Positions 6,573-13,300 of a stretch of 13,300 nt of DNA are shown here, in pieces. The number at the start of each line of letters is the position of its first letter. Position 1 is the first letter of the stretch. The notes beneath the pieces are model-generated. The model saw only the letters and a list, made by a program, of their open reading frames with translations, was not told the DNA's origin and made no database searches. The stretch is from an uncultured Sphingomonadales bacterium (GTDB taxonomy: Bacteria > Pseudomonadota > Alphaproteobacteria > Sphingomonadales > Sphingomonadaceae), in NCBI GenBank assembly GCA_903958285.1, contig CAJBSR010000100.1:1-13300 (forward strand), written 5' to 3'. The translations under genes and the position numbers were made by a program.

Positions 6573-7862
6573 ATGGCAAAAGCGTTGCGGGTGGCACTGG
6601 CCGGTCTGGGAACCGTCGGCGCAGGCGTGATCAAGCTGATCGACGCGAACCGCGACCTTATTGAGCGTCGCGCCGGACGCCCCATTGAGATTGTCGCCAT
6701 CTCCGCGCGCGACCGCAACCGGGACCGCGGTGTTGATCTCTCCGGCTTTGAGTGGATTGATGACACAACTTCGCTTGCCAGCCATCCGGATATCGATGTC
6801 GTCGTGGAACTGATCGGCGGGTCCGATGGCCCGGCACTGGTCCTTGCCCGCAACACCATCGCCAGTGGCCGCGCGTTCGTGACCGCCAACAAGGCGATGA
6901 TCGCGCATCACGGCTTGGAATTGGCCGGACTGGCGGAAGGCAAAGGCGTGGCGCTGAAATACGAAGCCGCTGTGGCTGGCGGCATTCCGGTCATCAAGGG
7001 ATTGCGGGAAGGCGCCGCGGCAAACGAGATTTCGGGCGTGTTCGGCATCCTCAACGGGACATGCAATTACATCCTGTCCACCATGGAAAGCGAAGGCCGC
7101 GACTTTGCCGAGGTGCTCGCCGAAGCACAGGCGCTGGGCTATGCCGAGGCCGATCCGAGCTTTGACATTGATGGCGTGGATGCTGCGCATAAGCTGTCGA
7201 TCCTTGCGAGCCTCGCCTTTGGCACGGCCATCGACTTTGAAGGTGTCGACATCCGCGGCATCCGCCATGTCATCGCCGCCGACATTGTGGAAGCGGAGTC
7301 GCTCGGCCATCGCATTCGCCTTGTGGGTATGGCGTCGGCCGGCAATGGGCTGCTGCAACGCGTCCAGCCTTGCCTTGTGCCGCTCGCGCATCCTCTGGCG
7401 CATGTGACGGGATCGTTGAACGCTGTCGTCGCGGAAGGCAATTTCGTTGGACGCCTGTTCCTTCAGGGACGGGGCGCAGGAGAGGGGCCGACCGCATCTG
7501 CCGTGGTGGCCGACTTGATCGATATTGCGCGCGGTGAAACCGGCCCGGCTTTTGCGATGTCCGTGGCCAGCCTTGCCCGCACCGACCGCGCGCCAGCCGG
7601 CGAAAGCAAGGCCCGCACCTATCTGCGCTTCATCGTGGCGGACCGGCCGGGTGTGCTGGCCGAAATCACCGCCGCCATGCGCGATGCCGACGTCTCTATT
7701 GAATCCTTGAGCCAACGCGGCGTGACGGCAGAAGGCGCCGCCGTTGTGGCCATTGTTACGCACGAATGCCGCGAGGCCAATGTGGTGAAGGCGCTCGGCC
7801 TGCTTGAAGGATCAAGCAGCTTGCAGGCAGCTCCAATGGTGATGCCGATCCTGGAGGTCTAG
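6573..7862 (+). CDS. hom: Homoserine dehydrogenase
   Basis: NAD(P)-dependent reduction of aspartate semialdehyde to homoserine in the threonine/methionine branch of the aspartate pathway, in the cytoplasm. The 429-residue length is usual for the monofunctional enzyme; no aspartate kinase domain is fused. The Rossmann fold starts at once with VALAGLGTVGAGV (7-19), followed by TANKAM (104-109), the EAAVAGGIPV (131-140) and NGTCNYIL (161-168) blocks, and the catalytic segment GYAEADPSFDIDGVDAAHKL (about 189-208), which contains the conserved acidic residues and lysine. A C-terminal ACT domain (from about residue 348, FIVADRPGVLAEITAAM) suggests allosteric control by an amino acid, usually threonine. 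The start is supported by GGAG at 6561-6564, 8 bases before ATG. glpX and recJ follow downstream, as in many alphaproteobacteria. The gene ends 7 bp from a convergent gene with no terminator between them. Confidence 0.97.
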   Translation: MAKALRVALAGLGTVGAGVIKLIDANRDLIERRAGRPIEIVAISARDRNRDRGVDLSGFEWIDDTTSLASHPDIDVVVELIGGSDGPALVLARNTIASGRAFVTANKAMIAHHGLELAGLAEGKGVALKYEAAVAGGIPVIKGLREGAAANEISGVFGILNGTCNYILSTMESEGRDFAEVLAEAQALGYAEADPSFDIDGVDAAHKLSILASLAFGTAIDFEGVDIRGIRHVIAADIVEAESLGHRIRLVGMASAGNGLLQRVQPCLVPLAHPLAHVTGSLNAVVAEGNFVGRLFLQGRGAGEGPTASAVVADLIDIARGETGPAFAMSVASLARTDRAPAGESKARTYLRFIVADRPGVLAEITAAMRDADVSIESLSQRGVTAEGAAVVAIVTHECREANVVKALGLLEGSSSLQAAPMVMPILEV

Positions 7863-7869
7863 GGGCCGC

Positions 7870-8268
7870 TCACTTGGCCAGCGGGCGATAGCGAATGCCG
7901 TCGCGGCCAAGGGTCGTGGAGACTGTTACGCCCACCATGCCGCAGCCGACCAGATAGGGCCCGCGCTGCTGGCAGGGTGTTGTCTTGTTCTGGATGCGCT
8001 CGCGTTCCCCCATCAAGGTTTCCCCGCGCGGATCGCCGGGGTCGCGCTCGATGAGGGGGACACGATAGCGGTCTGCCTCCCGACGACCACAGACGATGAT
8101 CTCGTCGCCTGCAGCCTGCCGACAGCGCGGCTCCACAGCGGTTCTCTGCTGATAGATTTCGAGCGCGGAGGGGCGGAGGACATCGGGTGCGGTCGCACAT
8201 CCGGCGGAGGCGCTCAATGACGTCAGCATGACGGCCAGATTAAACACCCTCCATCGTCTCGACATCAT
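7870..8268 (-). CDS. Small cysteine-containing exported protein of unknown function
   Basis: A 132-residue protein with a signal-like N-terminus: MMSRRWR, a hydrophobic stretch (9-20), then SASAGCATA. C24 could be a lipidated cysteine, but the -3 residue is serine where lipoboxes prefer Leu/Val/Ile, so signal peptidase I cleavage is an alternative. The mature part holds four further cysteines (C49, C60, C99, C109) that could form two disulfides in the periplasm, and the motif DEIIVCGRREADRYRVP (55-71), which I recall from small uncharacterised sphingomonad proteins. Either tandem ATG (8268 or 8265) could be used; AGGA (minus strand) lies 7 or 10 bases upstream. It is antisense to the hom-glpX direction, meets the hom 3' end with a 7-bp gap and diverges from glpX across 54 bp. 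Coding status is supported by signal sequence and codon use; function is unknown. Confidence 0.75.
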   Translation of the reverse strand: MMSRRWRVFNLAVMLTSLSASAGCATAPDVLRPSALEIYQQRTAVEPRCRQAAGDEIIVCGRREADRYRVPLIERDPGDPRGETLMGERERIQNKTTPCQQRGPYLVGCGMVGVTVSTTLGRDGIRYRPLAK

Positions 8269-8296
8269 ACACGTCCTGTCCTACGGGCAAGCCAAA

Positions 8297-8305
8297 TTGA
8301 CTCAA
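8297..8305. promoter_or_regulatory. Possible shared promoter element between the small exported-protein gene and glpX
   Basis: The only 54 bp between these divergent genes contain TTGACTCAA, a near-perfect palindrome that gives a -35-like hexamer in both directions: TTGACT on plus and TTGAGT on minus. On the minus strand TAGGAC follows at a 16-bp spacing as a weak -10. No acceptable -10 is seen on the plus strand before the glpX start, so glpX may be leaderless, use another site, or be read from hom. Confidence 0.3.
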
Positions 8306-8322
8306 CCTGGGGTGATTGTCCA

Positions 8323-9297
8323 ATGGTATCGGCAAGCAAGGTTCTTGATCGCGTTCTCGTTCTGGAAATGGTGCGCGTCACCGAAGCGGCCGCCATTAAT
8401 GCGTCCACGCTCATCGGTCGGGGTGATGAAAAGGCAGCAGACGCAGCCGCTGTGGAAGCGATGCGCGCCGCCCTGAACGAACTCGCCATGGACGGCACGG
8501 TCGTTATCGGTGAAGGCGAACGCGACGAAGCGCCGATGCTCTACATCGGGGAAAAAGTGGGCTCCGCCATCGGCACTGGCCCGCGCATCGATATCGCGCT
8601 TGATCCTCTGGAAGGCACCACCATCACGGCGAAGGCCGGCCCCAATGCGCTGGCTGTGCTTGCGGTTGCCGAAGAAGGCAATCTCCTGAACGCGCCGGAT
8701 GTGTACATGGACAAGCTGGCCGTCGGCCCCGGCTATCCCGATGGCATTATCGATCTTGCCAAATCTGCGACGGAAAACGTGCAGGCGGTCGCCAAGGCAA
8801 AGGGTGTCGAACCCAATGAAATCATCGTGTGCGTGCTAGATCGCCCACGCCATGAAAAGCTGATCGCGGAACTGCGCGGCATTGGCTGCGGAATCATGCT
8901 CATCCCTGATGGCGATGTGGCGGGCGTCATCGCGGTGACCAACCCTGAAACAACCATCGACATGTACATGGGCTCGGGCGGCGCGCCGGAAGGTGTGCTC
9001 GCGGCGGCCGCGCTGCGCTGCGTGGGTGGCCAGTTCAAAGGCCGTCTCTTGTTCCGCAATGATGACGAACGGGCCCGCGCGCGCAAATGGGGCATCACGG
9101 ACCTCGACTATATCTATGACCTGAAGGAACTGGCTAAGGGCGACTGCATCTTTGCCGCGACCGGCGTCACCGATGGGTCGCTTCTGGACGGCGTGAAGCG
9201 CCTGCCCGGCGGCAAGATGACGACCGAAAGCGTCGTGATGCGTGCAAGCTCCGGTACGGTCCGTTGGGTGCGGGGCGAGCACCGCAAGCAAGGCTAA
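8323..9297 (+). CDS. glpX: Class II fructose-1,6-bisphosphatase GlpX
   Basis: Hydrolyses fructose-1,6-bisphosphate to fructose-6-phosphate, the committed gluconeogenic step, with divalent metal, in the cytoplasm. Its 324 residues match the family. Signature segments: RVTEAAAINAS near 18-28, GRGDEKAADAAAVEAMR near 32-48, the VIGEGERDEAPMLYIGE block (61-77), DPLEGTT (94-100) with metal-binding acidic residues, APDVYMDK near 123-130, LDRPRH near 172-177, IPDGDVAGVI near 194-203 and GSGGAPEGVLAAAAL near 217-231 carrying the catalytic-site glutamate. The start is the first ATG that preserves the family N-terminus; only a weak GGGG lies 10 bases upstream. It is part of a hom-glpX-recJ neighbourhood, here split from hom by an antisense gene and from recJ by a penicillin-binding protein gene. 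As I recall, it is the usual FBPase in many alphaproteobacteria. Confidence 0.97.
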   Translation: MVSASKVLDRVLVLEMVRVTEAAAINASTLIGRGDEKAADAAAVEAMRAALNELAMDGTVVIGEGERDEAPMLYIGEKVGSAIGTGPRIDIALDPLEGTTITAKAGPNALAVLAVAEEGNLLNAPDVYMDKLAVGPGYPDGIIDLAKSATENVQAVAKAKGVEPNEIIVCVLDRPRHEKLIAELRGIGCGIMLIPDGDVAGVIAVTNPETTIDMYMGSGGAPEGVLAAAALRCVGGQFKGRLLFRNDDERARARKWGITDLDYIYDLKELAKGDCIFAATGVTDGSLLDGVKRLPGGKMTTESVVMRASSGTVRWVRGEHRKQG

Positions 9298-9375
9298 GCT
9301 TGCGGCACGGCCCTCCGGCATTTTGTCGGCCAGAAGGGATGTGCGTTGGATTGATCGTTTCGCAAAGAGCGACTG

Positions 9376-9409
9376 GAAGCGCTGCTCGGCTTGCCTTCAG
9401 CGCAGCTTC
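9376..9409. repeat. Inverted repeat in the glpX / penicillin-binding protein gap
   Basis: GCGCTG (9379-9384) and CAGCGC (9398-9403) can form a 6-bp stem over a 13-base loop, with partial extension (GAA/TTC) outside. No U-run follows, so I do not call a terminator. It is the only structure I see in the 172-bp gap 9298-9469, which also shows no convincing promoter. It could be an mRNA processing or folding element, or chance. Confidence 0.22.
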
Positions 9410-9469
9410 ATCCACCTTGGTCGAAACGCCTCTCGCACTTGCCGTCTTATTCGCATAATACAGGACCCC

Positions 9470-11533
9470 ATGGCTGAACGCACACCGGGCATATCGCCCT
9501 TTGAAGCATGGGATGGGGAAAAGGACGCTGCTGCGCCAGCGCCAGCGCCGCCGCTTGCCCCCGATGCATCAAAGGCGCCGTCGCCCTGGCCCACGCGGAT
9601 GCTTTGGGCCAAGCGCGCCGCATGGGCAGCGCTGCTTCTCTTTCTGGCGACGTTCGTCTGGCTGGCGTTCACAGCCCCTTTGTCCAAATCGCTGGAGCCG
9701 ATTGCGCCGCCTGAACTGACGTTGCTCGCGTCCGACGGGCAAGCCATTGCCCGCAACGGCGCAAATATTGATGCGCCCGTCAAGGCGGCGGAGCTCCCAG
9801 ATCATGTGAAGCAGGCCTTCATTGCCATTGAAGATAGGCGCTTTTATTCACATTGGGGCGTCGATCCGCGCGGCGTTGCGCGGGCCTTTGTCAACAATAT
9901 GGGCGAAGGTGGCACACAGGGCGGCAGCACAATCACGCAGCAGCTCGCCAAGATCACTTTCCTCACGCCGGAACGTAGCCTCAGCCGCAAGGCGCGCGAA
10001 ATGCTTATCGCCTTCTGGCTGGAGACTTGGCTGACCAAGGATGAAATTCTGGAGCGGTATCTCTCCAACGTCTATTTCGGCGACAATGCTTACGGGCTGC
10101 GCGCTGCGTCCCTGCATTTCTTCCACCGCAGGCCAGAGCGGCTGACGCTGTCGCAGGCGGCGATGCTGGCTGGAATGGTGCAGGCGCCCAGCCGGCTCAA
10201 CCCGACGCGTAATCTGAAAGGCGCGCAGGCGCGGGCGGAGCGCGTCTTGCAAGCGATGGTGGCGGCAGGTTTCATCTCTGAAGCCGAAGCCAAGGCCGCA
10301 CCGCCCGCGCGGCTTGACGTGCGGCCAGAGCCCGGCCCGCCGACGGGCACCTATTTTGCGGATTGGGCGATTGCACAGGCGCGCGCGCAGGCCGAGGACG
10401 CCTATGGGCAGGGCGAAATCAAGACCACGCTTGACGCCCGGTTGCAGCGGATTGCCCGCAACGTCGTTGCCCGCGCGCCATTGGGGGAGGCGCAGGTCGC
10501 GCTTGTGGCGATGCGGCCCAATGGTGAGGTCGTCGCGATGATCGGCGGCAAGAGCTATAAGCAGTCGACTTTCAACCGCGCCACACAGGCACGGCGCCAG
10601 CCGGGATCAACCTTCAAGTTGTTCGTCTATCTGGCGGCCATGCGCGCCGGGATGACGCCGGAGACGACAATTTCAGATACGCCGTTTACGCAAGGCGCCT
10701 ATCGCCCCAAAAATGCCAATGGCAGCTACCGTGGAGAAATTTCGCTCAAGCAGGCCTTCGCCAAGTCGAGCAATGTCGCGGCTGTCCGCCTCTATGAAAA
10801 ACTGGGCGATAAGGCTGTGCTGCAAGCCGCGCGCGACCTTGGCATTCGCAGCCCGCTGACGGCTGACCCCAGCCTCGCCCTCGGCACATCGGGCGTCACG
10901 CTGCTGGAACTGACCTCCGCCTATGCGGCGATTGCGGCCAACAACTATCCCGTGGACCCGCATGCCTTGCCCAAGGACGCGCCGGGCATCCTCGCGCGCT
11001 TGTGGAGCCCGCAGCGCAGCCTAGGCGGCAAAGTGCATCAGGGCATGCTCGACCTGCTCTCTGCCCCCATAAACGGCGGCACGGCGCGCGCGGCGAACCT
11101 TGCCGTGGCGGCCTATGGCAAAACGGGCACAACGCAGGACAATCGCGACGCGCTGTTCGTAGGCTTTGCGGGTGATCTGGTTGTTGGGGTCTGGATTGGT
11201 CGGGACGATAACCAGCCTTTGCGCGGCATCCATGGCGGTGGTCTGCCCGCGCGCATCTGGCGGGATTTCATGACGCAGGCTGTGGCAGGCGCGCGCGTCG
11301 AAGCGGCGCCCAAGGAAGAGGCACTGCCGGACACCCCGCTTGGCAATGACATCATGGAAGCGCTGCCGCCCCTCGATATCCGCGATGCCGATATTGATCT
11401 TGGCGCGGAACCCTCCGCCCGGCTGAGCACCGAGATTGGCGGCGTCAGCGTGGATGTGAACATCAATAAGGATGGTGTTTCGGTCCAGCCCAGCAATCCG
11501 GCCCCAAGCGAGCCACCGCCGCCGCCTCGCTAG
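9470..11533 (+). CDS. Class A penicillin-binding protein (GT51 transglycosylase plus transpeptidase)
   Basis: A bifunctional peptidoglycan synthase of 687 residues: it polymerises lipid II glycan and cross-links stem peptides at the inner membrane. A short Pro/Ala-rich cytoplasmic tail (1-45) precedes one membrane segment (about 50-69). The GT51 domain (about 105-270) has catalytic E121 in EDRRFYSHWGVDPRG, GGSTITQQLAK at 151-161 and ERYLSNVYFG at 195-204. The transpeptidase (about 315-605) has STFK at 380-383 (nucleophile S380), SSN at 433-435 and KTGT at 551-554, so both activities look intact. The C-terminal extension (612-687) is acidic and ends in a proline run. The ATG at 9470 is chosen because AGGA (9462-9465) precedes it and the hydrophobic anchor follows; the in-frame ATG at 9242 would overlap glpX. 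Compared with E. coli PBP1A it is shorter, with little room for an OB insert. Exact orthology (PBP1A-like or a specialised class A enzyme) is not settled. Confidence 0.95.
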   Translation: MAERTPGISPFEAWDGEKDAAAPAPAPPLAPDASKAPSPWPTRMLWAKRAAWAALLLFLATFVWLAFTAPLSKSLEPIAPPELTLLASDGQAIARNGANIDAPVKAAELPDHVKQAFIAIEDRRFYSHWGVDPRGVARAFVNNMGEGGTQGGSTITQQLAKITFLTPERSLSRKAREMLIAFWLETWLTKDEILERYLSNVYFGDNAYGLRAASLHFFHRRPERLTLSQAAMLAGMVQAPSRLNPTRNLKGAQARAERVLQAMVAAGFISEAEAKAAPPARLDVRPEPGPPTGTYFADWAIAQARAQAEDAYGQGEIKTTLDARLQRIARNVVARAPLGEAQVALVAMRPNGEVVAMIGGKSYKQSTFNRATQARRQPGSTFKLFVYLAAMRAGMTPETTISDTPFTQGAYRPKNANGSYRGEISLKQAFAKSSNVAAVRLYEKLGDKAVLQAARDLGIRSPLTADPSLALGTSGVTLLELTSAYAAIAANNYPVDPHALPKDAPGILARLWSPQRSLGGKVHQGMLDLLSAPINGGTARAANLAVAAYGKTGTTQDNRDALFVGFAGDLVVGVWIGRDDNQPLRGIHGGGLPARIWRDFMTQAVAGARVEAAPKEEALPDTPLGNDIMEALPPLDIRDADIDLGAEPSARLSTEIGGVSVDVNINKDGVSVQPSNPAPSEPPPPPR

Positions 11534-11547
11534 CGGCTTTCCCTTGC

Positions 11548-11560
11548 CGCCCTTCGGGCG
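11548..11560 (+). repeat. Short hairpin between the penicillin-binding protein gene and recJ
   Basis: CGCCC-TTC-GGGCG forms a compact 5-bp stem in the 48-bp gap 11534-11581. It lacks a U-run, and recJ starts only 21 bases later, so it is unlikely to stop transcription. It more likely leaves the two genes co-transcribed. Confidence 0.3.
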
Positions 11561-11581
11561 AACCGGCTATGCGGTGGTGCG

Positions 11582-13300
11582 ATGACACTTCCCGCAGTCT
11601 TTGAACGATCGATCACCGGACAGGCCTGGCGCTGGCGGGGCGCAGGGGGCGAAGCGGATGATCTCGTCACGCAGCTTTTGCTCGCCCGCGGCTGCCCGTT
11701 TGAGGATCTCGACGCCTATCGCAACCCGACGATCCGCGCCTTCATGCCGGACCCGTCCATCTTCCGCGACATGGACACCGCGGCTGAACGGCTTGCTGAT
11801 GCGGTGACATCGGGCGAGACCGTCACCATCTTCGGCGATTATGACGTCGATGGGGCGACCTCTGCAGCGCTCCTCATCCGCCTGCTGCGCCAATTGGGGC
11901 TGGAGGCTGGCTATTATATTCCGGACCGTCTGCTGGAAGGCTATGGCCCTTCGGGCGATGCCTTGGTGCAACTGGCAGCAGGCGGCTCGACACTTGTCGT
12001 GACGGTCGATTGCGGCGCGCAGGCCTTTGAAGCGCTGGCGATGGCCAAGGCCGCGGGCCTCGATGTCATCGTTGTCGATCACCATAAATGCGCCGCCTCG
12101 CTTCCCATCGCGCATGCGCTCGTCAACCCGAACCGGCTGGATGAGGAAGAGGGCGCTGCCCATGGCCACCTCGCTGCTGTCGGTGTGGCCTGGTTGCTGG
12201 CCGCCGCCCTTGTCCGCGTGCTGCGCGGGCGGGGCTGGTTTGCGACGCGGGACGAGCCAAAGCTGCTCGAGCTCCTCGATATTGTCGCGCTGGGCACGGT
12301 GGCGGATGTGGCGCAGCTGCGCGGGCTGAACCGCGCGTTCGTGGCGCAGGGCATCAAGATTATGGCCAACCGCCGCAATGTCGGGCTGGATGCCCTCATC
12401 ACCGCTTCACGCCTCACGCGCGCGCCGATTTGTTCCGATCTCGGCTTTGCCCTTGGCCCGCGCATCAACGCCGGCGGGCGCGTCGGCAAGTCTGACCTTG
12501 GCGTGCGGCTGTTGACCACGGAAGACCCCGTAGAGGCGCAGGAAATTGCGGCTGAACTTGATCTGCTCAACACAGAACGCCGCGCCATTGAGGCCTCAGT
12601 GCAGGAAGAGGCGGACACGCTGACCGGCGCGCAAGGCAACCGGGCTGTCGTCGTCGTGACGGGCGACGGCTGGCATCCGGGTGTCATCGGCATTGTCGCA
12701 GGCCGCCTGAAGGAAAAGCTGGGCCGCCCCGCCATCGTCATCGCGGTGGACGAAGACGGCACGGGCAAGGGCTCCGGCCGGTCCATTTCGGGCGTCGACC
12801 TTGGGGCTGCGGTGCTGGCGGCCAAGGATATGGGCCTGCTCGTCGCGGGCGGTGGCCATGCCATGGCGGCCGGGTTGACCGTCGCTAAGGACAAGGTCGA
12901 CGCCTTTGCGGAATTCCTTGATGAACGCCTTGCCAGTGATGTTGCAAAGGCCAGCGAGAGCCGGGCGCTGCTGATCGATGCAGTGGTGGCCCCCGGCGGC
13001 GTCACGCCTGCTCTGGCAGACGCGTTGGAGGAAGCGGGCCCCTATGGCATGGGCTGGCCCGCCCCGCGCATTGCGGCAGGGCCGATGCGTGTGGTGAAGG
13101 CGGATGTTGTCGGCAAGGATCACGTCCGCGCCATCATGGCGGGGGAGGATGGCCGATCCTTGAAGACCGTCGCCTTCCGTCAGGCAGAGACTGAGCTGGG
13201 GCAGGCCATTCTTCATGGCGCGCGCGGACGACGTCTCTGGGTCGCAGGGCGTGCCAAGGTGGATGACTGGGGTGGGCGCGCAAGCGCAGAACTCCACATC
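11582..13300 (+). CDS. recJ: Single-stranded-DNA-specific exonuclease RecJ, 3' end cut by window
   Basis: A 5'-3' single-strand DNA exonuclease acting in RecF-pathway recombination and in mismatch and base excision repair, in the cytoplasm. The frame is open for 573 codons up to the last base; the family usually ends soon after this ELHI-type motif, so I expect few residues are missing. DHH phosphoesterase motifs: GDYDVDGATS (85-94), VDCG (142-145), VDHHKC (165-170) and GTVADVAQL (238-246), then INAGGRVG (295-302) and HPGVIGIVAGR (365-375). The DHHA1 domain has GSGRSISG (397-404) and GGGHAMAAG (423-431). All expected metal and substrate residues appear present. The ATG at 11582 gives an N-terminus with WRWRG that fits the family; only a weak GGTGG lies 4 bases upstream. 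The 48-bp gap to the penicillin-binding protein gene suggests co-transcription. Confidence 0.96.
   Translation, partial: MTLPAVFERSITGQAWRWRGAGGEADDLVTQLLLARGCPFEDLDAYRNPTIRAFMPDPSIFRDMDTAAERLADAVTSGETVTIFGDYDVDGATSAALLIRLLRQLGLEAGYYIPDRLLEGYGPSGDALVQLAAGGSTLVVTVDCGAQAFEALAMAKAAGLDVIVVDHHKCAASLPIAHALVNPNRLDEEEGAAHGHLAAVGVAWLLAAALVRVLRGRGWFATRDEPKLLELLDIVALGTVADVAQLRGLNRAFVAQGIKIMANRRNVGLDALITASRLTRAPICSDLGFALGPRINAGGRVGKSDLGVRLLTTEDPVEAQEIAAELDLLNTERRAIEASVQEEADTLTGAQGNRAVVVVTGDGWHPGVIGIVAGRLKEKLGRPAIVIAVDEDGTGKGSGRSISGVDLGAAVLAAKDMGLLVAGGGHAMAAGLTVAKDKVDAFAEFLDERLASDVAKASESRALLIDAVVAPGGVTPALADALEEAGPYGMGWPAPRIAAGPMRVVKADVVGKDHVRAIMAGEDGRSLKTVAFRQAETELGQAILHGARGRRLWVAGRAKVDDWGGRASAELHI

Noticed and set aside
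6432..7763. 443-codon open frame on the minus strand opposite hom
   Set aside because: hom is unambiguous in the other strand. The His/Arg/Ala-rich translation resembles a shadow frame and no ribosome site supports it.
9242..9469. 76-codon upstream extension of the penicillin-binding protein from an ATG at 9242
   Set aside because: It would overlap the glpX end and has no domain content. The ATG at 9470 has its own Shine-Dalgarno and leads into the expected anchor.
11548..11560. Hairpin after the penicillin-binding protein gene as an intrinsic terminator
   Set aside because: The stem is only 5 bp, no U-run follows, and it sits within 21 bases of the recJ start.
12079..13005. 308-codon Ser/Arg/Ala-rich open frame on the minus strand opposite recJ
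   Set aside because: The composition is typical of antisense translation of GC-rich DNA, and recJ motifs in the plus frame cover the whole stretch.
1..13300. Mobile elements, CRISPR array, tRNA or rRNA genes, prophage or toxin-antitoxin genes
   Set aside because: I found no transposase or integrase motifs, no regularly spaced repeats, no cloverleaf with a CCA-type end, and composition looks uniform across the window.

Overview
The window looks like chromosomal core sequence from an alphaproteobacterium, most likely a sphingomonad (order Sphingomonadales). Four things support this: a CtrA cell-cycle regulator ending in Ala-Ala, an alphaproteobacterial SOS box (GTTC-N7-GTTC) upstream of uvrA, the homoserine dehydrogenase / glpX / recJ neighbourhood that I recall from many alphaproteobacteria, and high-GC coding DNA. 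The family-level placement rests on memory of similar proteins, not on a search. I see no mobile element, integrase, CRISPR array, tRNA or rRNA gene, and no stretch over 300 bases without a gene. The longest gap is about 260 bp, upstream of ctrA.

Left block (1-6365), all on the minus strand. In transcription order it holds a SleB-type cell wall hydrolase (6365-5271), uvrA (5117-2193), ctrA (1931-1236) and a circularly permuted ATP-grasp protein (1118 to beyond the left edge). A strong intrinsic terminator separates ctrA from the ATP-grasp gene. The genes are spaced by 117-261 bp, and at least uvrA (SOS box) and ctrA (cluster of CtrA-like half-sites) seem to have their own control regions, so this is probably a row of separate units and not one operon.

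Right block (6573-13300), mostly plus strand: hom (homoserine dehydrogenase), glpX (class II fructose-1,6-bisphosphatase), a class A penicillin-binding protein and recJ (runs off the right edge). A small minus-strand gene for a cysteine-containing envelope protein sits between hom and glpX. It converges on hom with a 7-bp gap and diverges from glpX across 54 bp. The SleB gene and hom diverge from a 207-bp region containing a perfect 16-bp palindrome and a second imperfect dyad.

The genes cover amino-acid biosynthesis (hom), gluconeogenesis (glpX), peptidoglycan synthesis and remodelling (penicillin-binding protein, SleB-like hydrolase), DNA repair (uvrA, recJ) and cell-cycle control (ctrA). 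No wholly new system is evident. The least understood elements are the ATP-grasp gene at the left edge, which usually belongs to a poorly characterised peptide-ligase cluster, the small envelope protein at 7870-8268, and the uncharacterised dyads and repeats in the control regions.
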